DNA of 64,000 nt from Neocallimastix lanati (nom. inval.). Its lineage: Eukaryota; Neocallimastigomycota; Neocallimastigomycetes; Neocallimastigales; Neocallimastigaceae. Under the pieces are notes generated by a model. That model saw only the letters and a program-made list of their open reading frames with translations. It made no database searches and was not told the origin of the DNA. A program made the translations under genes and the position numbers. Positions 53,425-63,872 of this stretch are shown here, one piece after another. The stretch is from NCBI GenBank assembly GCA_016946835.1, contig JACVTC010000154.1, positions 113,501 through 177,500 of the forward strand, given 5' to 3'. Position 1 is the first letter of the stretch; the number at the start of each line of letters is the position of its first letter.

Positions 53425-54460
53425 TGAAAAAAGGAATATAACGAATACTGTTGAAGAAACAGTAAATACATTAAACCAAATAAATACAGTAAACATAGCA
53501 AATAAACCAACTACTACAAAACACCTATTAACATCAAATAACTACAGACTATGGTTAACGGATATGGATCTTTTATTAGTTATTAATGATGTTGATGACT
53601 ATGTTTACGAAGAAAAGGTAAAAGTTATAAAGAAAAACAAAATAGCTAAAGAAAATCTAAAGAAATATAAAAAGGTTAGAGGTTGTGATGACCTATATTA
53701 TGAAAAAGACGTCACAAAAGAAATGATAAAGCTAGATTCTTTAGCTAAGCATCTGATAAACAATAGCATATCAGATGAAATCAAAATTAAATTAGATTTT
53801 CAAAGATCTAGTGCCTATCAAATTTGGAACATTTTAAAAGCAAGTAATACTAGATCAAATGAAGAAAGGAAATTAGAATTAAAAAATAAGTTAGAGAATA
53901 TGAAATATAACAAAGAAAATGATATTTCATTATTTATTGAAGAAATGAACAACATTTTCAATGAATTAAGTAGTCTTGAAATGGAAATCAGCGATGAGAA
54001 GAAATTTGAATATCTTTATCTCGCTCTTCCATATGAAATAACATTGGAAATTAACATAATGGACCACGATGGGAAATGGGAAGATGTTACCAAATGTCTA
54101 AAAAAGAAGGTCCCTAAGCTAAAATATCTTAAGGAACTTAGAAAAGAAAATAACCACAAGAATAATACAGTAATAAACGTTAACTCAATGACCAAGAAAA
54201 ATAGATTCACACCAAGAAACAACAGAGGAAGAAAAAGATGTTATATATGTAACAAGCTAGGACATATAGCACGGGACTGTTGGCATAATGAAAAGAACAA
54301 AAGAAAAAAGAACAATAATATCAAAGCCAACAACGCAAGTATAAACAAAGAGGATGGGTATTGCGAATTTGCTGATGCTCAAATAAGCCTCGAAGATTAC
54401 AATTCAGATGAAGATATCCAATCCTCATACTCCGTTCGACCGAGGCGTGGACGCTACTAA
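53420..54460 (+). CDS. gag: Gag capsid/nucleocapsid protein of copia element
   Basis: 346 aa. It has a Ty1/copia gag region (SNNYRLWLTDMDLLLVINDV near residues 35-55 and an ENMKYNKENDISLFIEEMN helix). A CCHC zinc knuckle near residue 275 reads CYICNKLGHIARDC and would bind the element's RNA. The frame ends at 54460, 74 bases into the open region of pol. The start is the first ATG after the LTR and primer site. Confidence 0.93.
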   Translation: MSEKRNITNTVEETVNTLNQINTVNIANKPTTTKHLLTSNNYRLWLTDMDLLLVINDVDDYVYEEKVKVIKKNKIAKENLKKYKKVRGCDDLYYEKDVTKEMIKLDSLAKHLINNSISDEIKIKLDFQRSSAYQIWNILKASNTRSNEERKLELKNKLENMKYNKENDISLFIEEMNNIFNELSSLEMEISDEKKFEYLYLALPYEITLEINIMDHDGKWEDVTKCLKKKVPKLKYLKELRKENNHKNNTVINVNSMTKKNRFTPRNNRGRKRCYICNKLGHIARDCWHNEKNKRKKNNNIKANNASINKEDGYCEFADAQISLEDYNSDEDIQSSYSVRPRRGRY

Positions 54461-57400
54461 AGCAGAAAATAACATGCCGAGACAAAACCTCAGTTATTAT
54501 GTGACTGCCCCGTCAACTAAAGCGAAGCTACCAAGTAATATAGTCAGTTGGACAATTGACTCCGGAGCCACCTATCACATGACAAATGCATTATCAAGTT
54601 TAATAGATAAGATAAGGTGTGAAGAAATTATCCAATTCGCTGACGGAGGTACAGTTACTGCTACGTACAAAGGTACGTACGTAGGATATATTAACAATAA
54701 TGAAATTACATTACGAAATGTATTATATATTCCTAAATTCAAAAGAAGTTTGTTGTCAATAGACAATTTAAGTGAGGAAGGTTATAAAACAATATTTTAC
54801 AATTTTAATAATAAAAATTTAGTTACCATTTACAACAAAGAAGGCAAAAGGATATTTACTACCAAATCTAATAAATCCAAAATATATAAAGTATGGACTT
54901 TCAAAAATAAAATAGAATATAATAGGGACAACAACAAAAAGACTATTACATGTGACAATATTATAAAAGCTTTCAACACAGAAAACATGGAGCTATGGCA
55001 CCGCCGTCTTGGCCACTTTTATATAGATAACATTAAGGAAAAATTAAATAATATAAACATACAAAATAAATGTATAATATGTGCGTCCAAGATGAGAAAT
55101 AAACCTTATAACAAAGCAAGAAACAAATCAAAAGAGCCGTTTGAACTTATACATATGGATACAGTGTCATCCCTAGATAGCTCCATATATGGAAATAAAT
55201 ATTTCTTAAGTATATTAGATGATTATACCAGGTACGGATGGGTCTTTTTTATGAACTCAAAAGCCGAAGTGTTCAATATTTTCAGAAAATGGTATAAGAA
55301 AGTCACCAACATTTTCAACAAAAATATTAAATATATACGAACCGACAATGGTACTGAGTTTACAAATAATAACTTTAGGAAATTTTGTGAAGAAAATGGT
55401 ATTGAACAACAATTTTCAATACCTTACAACCCACAGCAAAACGGAAGAGCCGAACGTTTTCAAGAAACCCTCATTTATAACGCCACCGCCATGCTCAAAG
55501 ACGGTAAGCTAAATCATAAATATTGGGAAGATGCTGTAAGGACAGCAAATTACATTCATAATAGGTTACCACATAATGGTAACAACAACAAAGTGCCTTT
55601 TGAGGAATTATATCAAGAAAAGGTCGATTATGAAAAGTTTAGAGTATTTGGTTGCCAAGTTTACTTTTATATCCCAAAACAATTTAGGCGAAAATTCAAC
55701 GGAACCTCCCTTCCTGGAATATTTTTAGGATATGATGATAAAAATCCAACAGCCTACATAATATATGATACTACAAATAATAAAATAGTCCTTTCAAGGA
55801 CAGTTGAATTCTTCGAAGATACCCCTGGTAATATTTCCGCACCTTCTACAAGACCAGAAATATATAACTTTGAGGTTAATATGGAAGAATACGATGAAAA
55901 TAACAAAAATACAGTATTACTCCAAGACTATAATAACAAAAATAAGGAACATGAAAATAAAGAGACAACAGAAAATAGAGAAGAAAATAAAAATAATAAC
56001 AATATAAATAATAATGATAACTTAAATAATTTAAATAATAATTATTTAGAAAATAATAATTTAAATAATAATAATAATATAAATAATAATTATCCAAATG
56101 ATAATAATTTAAATAAATATAATTTTAATAAAAATTATTTAAATGATAATAATATTAATTTTACTTATAGTCCTAATCCAAATAAAGATTTTCCCCAATC
56201 AACCAATATAATTGACCCATATAAAAATTATAATAATTATAATATTTTACCTTTAAATAATTTAAATAGTAATATAAGTAGCAATTTACCTTTTGCAGAA
56301 AACTTAAATCCGGCCATTTACAATTATAATGCTGGATTTATAAATCCTAATTTAAATTATTTAAATAAAAATAATTATATTCAAAATGAAAATTATAATA
56401 ATTTTCTAAATGAATATAAGGGTCATTTATATTTAAATGATAATAATTTAAATAATAATTATATTAATAAAATTATAAATTATGAAAATAATGCTCAAAA
56501 TTCATCAAATTCAGGAAATTTAAATAATAAAAATTCAGAAGATAATTCTCAAGGTAAATATAATTTAATTAACAACATAAACAATAAAAATGATAAAATG
56601 GAACAATCCATATATAATTCAAATTGTAATGATAACGTTATGAATGGAAATTCAAGTTCCATTGATAATAATTATGTAAAAAATAATTATATTCCAAATA
56701 ATAATTTATATAAAAATAATTTTAATACAAAAATGAGAATTAATAATTTATATGATGGTCAGTCGAATATGAACGATGTCCAACGTATAAATAATAATTC
56801 TAATATAAACAAAGAATTAAATTCAAATATAAACAATGAATTAAATTCAAATATAAACAAAGGATTAATTTCAAATATAAACAATGAATTAAATTCAAAT
56901 ATAAATAAAGAATTAAATTCAAATATAAAAAATGAATTAAATTCAAATGTAAGCAAAGAATTAAATTCAAATGTAAACAAAGAATTAAAATCAAAAGTAA
57001 ACAAAGAATTAAATTCAAATATAAAAAATGAATTAAATTCAAATGTAAACAAAGAATTAAATTCAAATGTAAACAAAGAATTAAATTCAAATGTAAACAA
57101 AGAATTAAATTCAAATGAAAATAAAGAATTAAATTCAAATGAAAATAAAGAATTAAATAAATTAGATATGAATAATAAATCAAATAATTCTACAATATCA
57201 AATATTAATAATGATAAAGAAACACCAGATAAAACAAATAATAAGAAAACAAGTAAACGTAAAGGAAAGAGAAAACTTGATTCAGAAACAAAACCTGAAT
57301 CAAAGAAATTAAAATCATCAAATTTAAAGGACAAGAACGTTAAACGGAAAGGTAAGAGAAAACTTGATTCTGAATTAAAACCAGAATCAAAGAAAATAAA

Positions 57401-58985
57401 ATCATTTGATTTAATGGATATAATAGAAGATAATTTTTCTTTATTATCTACAAAGGAGGAGCTGTGTGAACCCTATAATTATCCTGATATATTCAATAAA
57501 ATTGATAAAAATGAATGGTTACAAGCAGTCAAGGAGGAATTAAACAGCATGAAAAACTTAAAAGTTTATAAGAAAGTTGATAGGGTACCCAAGGGTAGTA
57601 ATATAATAACACCAAAGTGGGTGTTCAGATACAAATATAATTCAGACAATAGTATAAATAAAAGAAAAGCAAGACTGGTAGCCAGAGGTTTTACACAAAA
57701 ACAAGGCATTGATTATAATGAGACGTTCTCGCCCACATTGAAACAGGACTCTTTGAGAATAGCAACTGCTATTGCATCAGCCAATAACTTTAATATATAT
57801 CAAATTGATATAAAATCAGCCTACCTAAACGCTACACTAAACGAAGATGTTTATATGGAAATTCCAGAAGGTGCTGAAGATTATAAAAATGGCTATTGGA
57901 AACTAAATAAAGCCTTGTACGGTTTGAAACAGTCTGGTCGTTTGTGGAACGAGACTTTAAATGAAAAACTTATAAATATTGGTTTTAATAGACTTCGAAG
58001 TGAACCATGCATTTACGTTAAAATGAATGATCGGAATAAAATTATTTGTCTTCTTACAGTTTATGTAGATGATATATTATTAACAGGTAATGAACATGAA
58101 GTATATAAAACAAAACATTTATTAAAAAATTATTTTAACATAACTGATATAGGTCCTGTGGATACAATCATTGGCGTTAAATTTATAAAAGAAAAGGACG
58201 GCTATCTATTGCAACAACATAAATATCTAGAGAATATATTAAGAAAATTTGATATAGATAAGTATAAAATATCTTCAAATATGATACCAGAAGAAAATGA
58301 AGAATTAAGAAAAAGAAAATTCAATATCACGAAATACCAACAAGCTATAGGTAGTTTATTATATCTCGCGATATGTACTAGACCGGATATCTTATTTCCT
58401 GTGAATAAAGCTTCCAGAAAAGCCAAAGATCCAAATTATGAAGATTGGTATAATGTCATCAAAATATTTAGATACCTCAAGGGAAAACCTAATTATGGTT
58501 TAAGGTATTCAGGAAACTTAAAATTAAATGTTTATGTAGATGCAGATTACGGAGGAGATGTAGAGTCTAGAAAATCTACTACGGGTTATATAATTAAAAT
58601 AGGTTCAGGACCTACCTCATGGTATTCAAAATTACAACACTGTGTATCTGTATCTTCTGCCGAAAGTGAATATTATGGAATAAATGAATGCGCTAGACAT
58701 TGCTTGTGGTATGAAAATGTATTAAATGAATTAAAATTAAATTGTAATTGTATAACAATAAATGTAGATAATAAAGCTGCCATTTATAATTGCGAAAATG
58801 AAACTATTAACCCAAGATCTAGACACATAGACATAAAATATCACCACACAAGAGATCTTATTAAAGAAAATAAAATAAAACTAAAATATATAAAGTCTGA
58901 AGATAATCTAGCCGATGGTTTTACAAAGTATCTTAATACATATCTATTAAATAAATTTAGAGATTCTATTATGGTGAAGTGTTAG
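54408..58985 (+). CDS. pol: Pol polyprotein: protease, integrase, reverse transcriptase, RNase H
   Basis: 1525 aa from the first ATG; the frame is open from 54387 and is +1 relative to gag, so a frameshift in 54387-54460 is the likely route of expression. Aspartic protease WTIDSGATYH (D about 51). HHCC zinc-binding region around 195-230. Integrase DDE residues in DTVSSLD, RTDNGTEF and GRAERFQE. A long Asn-rich linker follows, with a tandem 8-residue repeat (NKELNSNV, about 800-917) and a duplicated basic KRKGKRKLDSE...SKK block that may be a nuclear localisation signal. Then RT (VARGFTQKQGIDY, YVDDILLTG about 1218) and RNase H (VDADYGGD, SAESEYYG, VDNKAA). All catalytic residues appear intact. 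Confidence 0.95.
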   Translation: MKISNPHTPFDRGVDATKAENNMPRQNLSYYVTAPSTKAKLPSNIVSWTIDSGATYHMTNALSSLIDKIRCEEIIQFADGGTVTATYKGTYVGYINNNEITLRNVLYIPKFKRSLLSIDNLSEEGYKTIFYNFNNKNLVTIYNKEGKRIFTTKSNKSKIYKVWTFKNKIEYNRDNNKKTITCDNIIKAFNTENMELWHRRLGHFYIDNIKEKLNNINIQNKCIICASKMRNKPYNKARNKSKEPFELIHMDTVSSLDSSIYGNKYFLSILDDYTRYGWVFFMNSKAEVFNIFRKWYKKVTNIFNKNIKYIRTDNGTEFTNNNFRKFCEENGIEQQFSIPYNPQQNGRAERFQETLIYNATAMLKDGKLNHKYWEDAVRTANYIHNRLPHNGNNNKVPFEELYQEKVDYEKFRVFGCQVYFYIPKQFRRKFNGTSLPGIFLGYDDKNPTAYIIYDTTNNKIVLSRTVEFFEDTPGNISAPSTRPEIYNFEVNMEEYDENNKNTVLLQDYNNKNKEHENKETTENREENKNNNNINNNDNLNNLNNNYLENNNLNNNNNINNNYPNDNNLNKYNFNKNYLNDNNINFTYSPNPNKDFPQSTNIIDPYKNYNNYNILPLNNLNSNISSNLPFAENLNPAIYNYNAGFINPNLNYLNKNNYIQNENYNNFLNEYKGHLYLNDNNLNNNYINKIINYENNAQNSSNSGNLNNKNSEDNSQGKYNLINNINNKNDKMEQSIYNSNCNDNVMNGNSSSIDNNYVKNNYIPNNNLYKNNFNTKMRINNLYDGQSNMNDVQRINNNSNINKELNSNINNELNSNINKGLISNINNELNSNINKELNSNIKNELNSNVSKELNSNVNKELKSKVNKELNSNIKNELNSNVNKELNSNVNKELNSNVNKELNSNENKELNSNENKELNKLDMNNKSNNSTISNINNDKETPDKTNNKKTSKRKGKRKLDSETKPESKKLKSSNLKDKNVKRKGKRKLDSELKPESKKIKSFDLMDIIEDNFSLLSTKEELCEPYNYPDIFNKIDKNEWLQAVKEELNSMKNLKVYKKVDRVPKGSNIITPKWVFRYKYNSDNSINKRKARLVARGFTQKQGIDYNETFSPTLKQDSLRIATAIASANNFNIYQIDIKSAYLNATLNEDVYMEIPEGAEDYKNGYWKLNKALYGLKQSGRLWNETLNEKLINIGFNRLRSEPCIYVKMNDRNKIICLLTVYVDDILLTGNEHEVYKTKHLLKNYFNITDIGPVDTIIGVKFIKEKDGYLLQQHKYLENILRKFDIDKYKISSNMIPEENEELRKRKFNITKYQQAIGSLLYLAICTRPDILFPVNKASRKAKDPNYEDWYNVIKIFRYLKGKPNYGLRYSGNLKLNVYVDADYGGDVESRKSTTGYIIKIGSGPTSWYSKLQHCVSVSSAESEYYGINECARHCLWYENVLNELKLNCNCITINVDNKAAIYNCENETINPRSRHIDIKYHHTRDLIKENKIKLKYIKSEDNLADGFTKYLNTYLLNKFRDSIMVKC
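56796..57160 (+). repeat. 24-bp tandem repeat inside pol linker
   Basis: About 15 in-frame units of AAAGAATTAAATTCAAATGT plus four bases encode NKELNSN(I/V) repeats between integrase and RT. Units vary slightly (NEL, KGL, SKE), so they are older than the LTR pair. Confidence 0.9.
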
Positions 58986-59000
58986 TCACAATTGAACTTT

Positions 59001-59008
59001 AGGAGGAG
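59001..59008 (+). promoter_or_regulatory. Polypurine tract
   Basis: AGGAGGAG lies immediately before the TG of the 3' LTR, the expected site for plus-strand priming. Confidence 0.85.
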
Positions 59009-59260
59009 TGTTAAAAATAAAGTTCAAATAGTATAGTAATTTATATTATATATATTTAAATCTCTATGTATGTATGTATGTATGTGGCTTAATACATATA
59101 ATATTAATATGAAGTTATTGTGTAATTGATGTAGTAAAAAACTAATACATGTAATTAGTATAAAATAAAATAATAATTTAATAATTAAATAAAATAGAAC
59201 TTAAATAAATAAAAAAAAAAAAAATAAAAAAATAAAATAAAATAAAAATAAAAAACAAAA
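59009..59260 (+). repeat. 3' LTR
   Basis: 252 bp, identical by eye to 53145-53396, including a 14-A run and the TATG tetramer array. It is followed by the CTATA duplication. Confidence 0.95.
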
Positions 59261-59265
59261 CTATA

Positions 59266-60047
59266 TATAATATACTAATTATATCATCCACAAATTATTA
59301 GATATTTTTTTTTTTTTTTTTTTTTAAAATAATATTTAATTTAAAATTATTAATAATTAACCTAATATTTAAAGATTACAATGGAGTAAAAATATATATT
59401 AATAAAATTTTATTATGTAAAATCATATATATTAATTATATGAAATCCAATTATGAAATAAAAATAAAAAAAAAAAATAAAATAAAAAATAAAATAAAAA
59501 AAATAAAATTTTAAAAAAAAATGCGAAATATTTAAATATTAATTTTTATAAATAAATATAATTATTTATATTTATATAATTATTATTGTTATTATTATCT
59601 AAATTTTCCATATAAATGATTAAAGTCATCAATGTCAGAGACTTTAATAAATATCATAGTCTAAATTTAAATAAAATTATATATATATATATATTAATGT
59701 AATTAATTTTAATTTTCTTTATAAAAAAATATATTATTTTAAATAAATAAATATAATATCTAATTTATTTTTTTTTAAAAAAAAAAAAAAAACTAATAAT
59801 AATAGTAATTATAAAAATTAAGTAAAATAAATTATTGCAAACTTAAAATCATGACTATATTATAATATATCAGGATAGTATTTACTCTAAATCAGCAGTT
59901 GTATTCCAAATAAAAAGTTTTATAAAAAAGAAAAAAAAATAGTAATAATAATAAATAATTTAGGCTTAAAATCTTTATTATATTGTAATAAATCAGTGTA
60001 GTATTTAAACTACATCAGCTGTTGTATTCCAACTTAAAATTTTTATG

Positions 60048-60078
<31 letters not shown>

Positions 60079-60220
60079 AAGAAAAAACATAATAAATAAT
60101 TTAAAAATAAGTATTTTTAATATATATATTAAAATAAAAAAATAAATAAAAATAAATAAAATAAAAATAAATAAAATAAAAATAAATAAAGTAAAAATAA
60201 ATAAAATAAAAATAAAATTA

Positions 60221-60287
<67 letters not shown>

Positions 60288-60887
60288 AAAGAAAGAAATA
60301 GTATGGATAATGTAAAATAAATTAATATAAAATTAACAACAATTGCAATTATAATAAAAATTCTTTCGGGTAAAAAAAAAATAATAAATAAAATAAAAAT
60401 AAAATAGTTCATATATATTTTATTACATGAAGATAATAACATTTAATATTAATATTATTATAATATTAAAAATAAAATATTATATTCCCAAATATGTTAA
60501 TTTTACCATAATATATTTTTAATTGAATAATATAATGAAAATTTTAAAGGTATTTTATATAATATTTTTCAATATATTACATTACGTATTATATCAACTG
60601 ATAATATTTATTTATTTAGTTGTTATAAAAATTAAATTTTTATAAAGTCAAAAAAAAAAAAAAAAAAAAAAATAATATATATATATTAATGTTAATAAAA
60701 ATAAAATTATAACATATTCATAATTATTTAAATTTGGAAAGAAATAACAATAATAATAAATATAATTGAATAATAAGAATTTATTAATTAATTAAAAATA
60801 TATATATATATATATTAATTACCTATCAATAAAAAAGTAAATTTGGTCAATATTAGTAATAAATAGAATAAATATAATAATTAAATG
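59266..60887. other. Spacer with a duplicated segment
   Basis: Two diverged tandem copies of an ~85-bp segment occur at about 59840-59930 and 59962-60045; both contain ATCAGC(A/T)GTTGTATTCCAA. Poly(A) tracts lie at 60051-60076 and 60230-60286, with AAAATA repeats at 60130-60215. No gene recognised. Confidence 0.6.
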
Positions 60888-61240
60888 TTAGGATAATAGG
60901 ACTTCCATTCTCTCTATTAAATGTACCGGACTCTCATTGCTACGGCGTCAACATGAACCTCTCTCTATGCAAGGATAATATGAAGATATTCACTATACGC
61001 TGCATTGTACTATACTCTTATCATTGATCTCTTGAACCATCATCGAGGGAGGAACAACTATACTAATTCTCGAGTAAGTATTCTCAGCACAAGCAATTAA
61101 ATAGTCTTGTAATGGGAATACTTACTAGCGAACAGTCAACTTTAGAAGAATGAAAATTTCTCCATATAAATTCGGGAGGTAGACGCAGAGCTGATTTAGC
61201 AACCTTATGTGTATTAGTCCAGAATACTAACCACCAGGAT
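60888..61240 (-). ncRNA. Dispersed structured element, near full-length copy B
   Basis: Reverse-complement partner of 38981-39303. The head reads ATCCTGGTGGTTAGTATTC. An exact 11-bp inverted repeat, AGTAAGTATTC/GAATACTTACT, encloses a 30-nt loop; the loop sequence differs from copy A. The tail carries CATATTATCCTTGCATAGAG then GTTGACGCCG and continues to TCCTATTATCCTAAC. No frame longer than a few dozen codons. Possible structured RNA or SINE. Confidence 0.45.
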
Positions 61241-63687
61241 AAAGTAAAAAAATAAGATAAAAAAGTATAAACTTTTCTTTATATGTAGAATTTATTATAA
61301 AAAACTATAATAAACTTTTAGACAGAGATTATAAAAAAAAAAAATTAAAATATGTATTTAAACATTTTATAAATATATTTTATTTTTAAACAATTATATA
61401 AATTCATGGTTGTTCATTGCATAAAATCCTTGAAATGTCCATAAGAATTTAAAAATGAAAACAAAGATAAAATATTATTTTGTATTGTTAATTATAATAG
61501 TAAAAATAAAGGTAAAAGTATAGACATATTTATTATCCATAATGATGAGACTAAAAAATGCATTTAGTAGTTTTACACTAGAAATGAAGAAAGCCAAAAG
61601 CGATAATTATACCTCTTTGAAATATAAATAATAAAAATAATAAAAATTAAATCAAATGGTGATAATAAAAAGGTTGAAAAGAAAACAATTGATAATACAA
61701 AATACCATTTGTTTAAGAATAAAAACTATATACCTTTTATAAATAAATATTAGAATAAATATTATATAATTTAATTTTCTAATATTTATTCATTTGTTTT
61801 AAAAATTATTAAAATAAATAAAATAATAAAACAAAAATAAATTTATAATATTAAAAATTACTAAAACAAATAAATAAATAATTTATTTAATTTTATTTTT
61901 GTTATTTAGTTTTTAATTTTTTATTTTTAATTTTTTTATATTGTATGGATAAAAAAAAAAAAATAAAATTTATAGCTTTCCAGTCACCAATTAATTCAGA
62001 AATATAACAGATAAATTGTAGAACATTTGAATGCTTCTATTAATATTAATGAATGGAAGAATAAAAAAAACTTTGGATATATTACAGCATGAGGATTAAT
62101 AACCTACATAAATATAGTTATATCAATATATATATATATTTCCAATCTTAATGGTGAGGAATAAAAGTTAAGTTGCCCGATAAAACCATTTATCGATAAT
62201 TGATTATGTAAAGATTTCACCCGCCAATACAATTTTATTAACAAATTTAACATCAAGACTCTTTTTGATTTTTATTTCATTTATAAATTTATATTAAAAT
62301 TTGCAATAATTGCGGCTTTAAAAAAAAAAAAAAATAAAGTAAAAAATAAAAAATAAATTTATACTTTTTTTTAATATTAATTCTTAAAAATATATATATA
62401 TATATATATATATATTATGGTTTAAACAAAAAAGTTAAGAAAAAATATTTTGTAATACTTTTTTAATATTACTTTTATTATAATAATAGAATTTTTTTTT
62501 ATTTATTTTTAAAATATCTAAATCTTTAAAAAACAAAAGACTGAAATGTTTATTATATATTATAATAACAATAAATGTATTTTTAAATTTAAAAACAGTA
62601 ATATAAAAAAAAATAAAATAGAAATAAATATATCTATATGCTATATAATAAATTAATTTATATTTATGAAGTTTTATTATTAAATATTTATATTTTAATA
62701 AATATTTTCATGAATATAGTATGAATTTAAGTATCTCTTTTTTTTTTATTATGTTAATTAATTTTACTTAAATTATTTATATTGATATAATTTTTTCTTT
62801 TTTTTTATTATTAAATTTAATGAAAATTCTAATAAAATATAATTTATAGTTTATTTAGGAAATACTAATATTTAAGGTTCACAAACTATAAAAATATATT
62901 ATAAATATTCAAAAAATAAATATAAATTTAATTAATATTATATATACTTTTATTCTTCAATAAATAAAATGTTGTAATAAAATTTACTTGTTAGTTTCTA
63001 AATTTAAAATTTTAATTATTATTAATTTAATAACTTTCATTTTATTATAATTATTAAAGTTTAGTACCACTAATTAAATTTTTATAAAAAAATTTTTTAA
63101 GTCTACAAAATAAAATTATAAAAAAGATTAATTAAAAAAAAAAAAAAAAAAAAAAAACTGCAATATGATGATATAATTACAATAAAAATAATAAAAATAA
63201 TACATAAATATATTTAATATAAAATATTTTGTAATTTTGTATTTATATTTATAAAAATAACAAATAGAGACTATATATAAAGAGTAAATATTACCAAGTG
63301 TTTTTGAAATGACATGAAATCTATTCCAAAGTAATAATAATTAAAATAAAAAAAAAAAAATTCAAAAATACAAAATAAAATTGAATAATCATAAATGTAT
63401 ATAAATTTAAAAAGTTTTTTTTTTATTATTGATTTTAAATAAATAAATAAATAAAAAAAAAAGATTATTATTATAATTAAAACTAAGAGTATGATTATTT
63501 AATTCAAATATATGTATAGAAAGAAAATTTTACATTATAAATATATAACAATAAAAAAGAAAATAAAAAAATAAAAAAAAAAACATTAAATAATTTTTAT
63601 AATTATAATTCATATAAAAGTTTAATTAAACTTTAAAAAAAAAAAAAAAAAAAATCACATATTTTTAATTAAATAATTCATAAACAT

Positions 63688-63720
<33 letters not shown>
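61241..63720. other. AT-rich spacer with a possible gene relic
   Basis: At about 61430-61610 the plus strand gives a broken but protein-like reading (KNENKDKILFCIVNYN, then IDIFIIHNDETKKCI) with stops, possibly a dead gene; family not recognised. A 7-bp hairpin CGATAAA-ACCA-TTTATCG lies near 62181. The rest is homopolymers and AT repeats, with a T run at 63688-63718. Confidence 0.4.
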
Positions 63721-63721
<1 letters not shown>

Positions 63722-63872
63722 CTGAAGACTTTTGTCTCCCCCATATGTTAATATGGGTGTATGATTAACTGCCATACCAGTACAGCGTCGGCGCTCTCAA
63801 CTCCCCATAAGCAAAGAAACTCCATATAGAAGCACCCTACGTGATCCTCGGGCGCCCTTGCCATCCCAGAGT
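63721..63872 (-). repeat. GC-rich relative of the dispersed element, copy D
   Basis: A GC-rich block in AT-rich DNA. It shares with copies B and C the order CATACC, GCGTCGGCG, CTC, ACTCCCCATAAGCAAAG and CATATAGAAG (plus strand), with more divergence. It contains a 7-bp hairpin CCCATAT-GTTA-ATATGGG. It starts right after a poly(T) run. The homology is weaker than between the other copies. Confidence 0.4.

Larger units (their letters stand above)
53140..59265 (+). mobile_element. Intact Ty1/copia LTR retrotransposon with target duplication
   Basis: The element occupies 53145-59260, with CTATA at 53140-53144 and 59261-59265 as a 5-bp target-site duplication. The two LTRs are 252 bp and show no difference by eye. 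Gag and pol are uninterrupted and overlap in different frames; domain order protease-integrase-RT-RNase H marks the Ty1/copia class. Polypurine tract and primer site are present. Identical LTRs and open frames indicate a very recent, potentially active copy. Confidence 0.95.

Noticed and set aside
56759-57334. 191-aa and 127-aa minus-strand ORFs within pol
   Set aside because: They mirror the in-frame 24-bp repeats of pol on the opposite strand.
63721-63872. 5S rRNA or spliceosomal snRNA gene
   Set aside because: Only a short CCATACC stretch resembles 5S, and the internal promoter order is not kept; U1-U6 signature motifs are missing.
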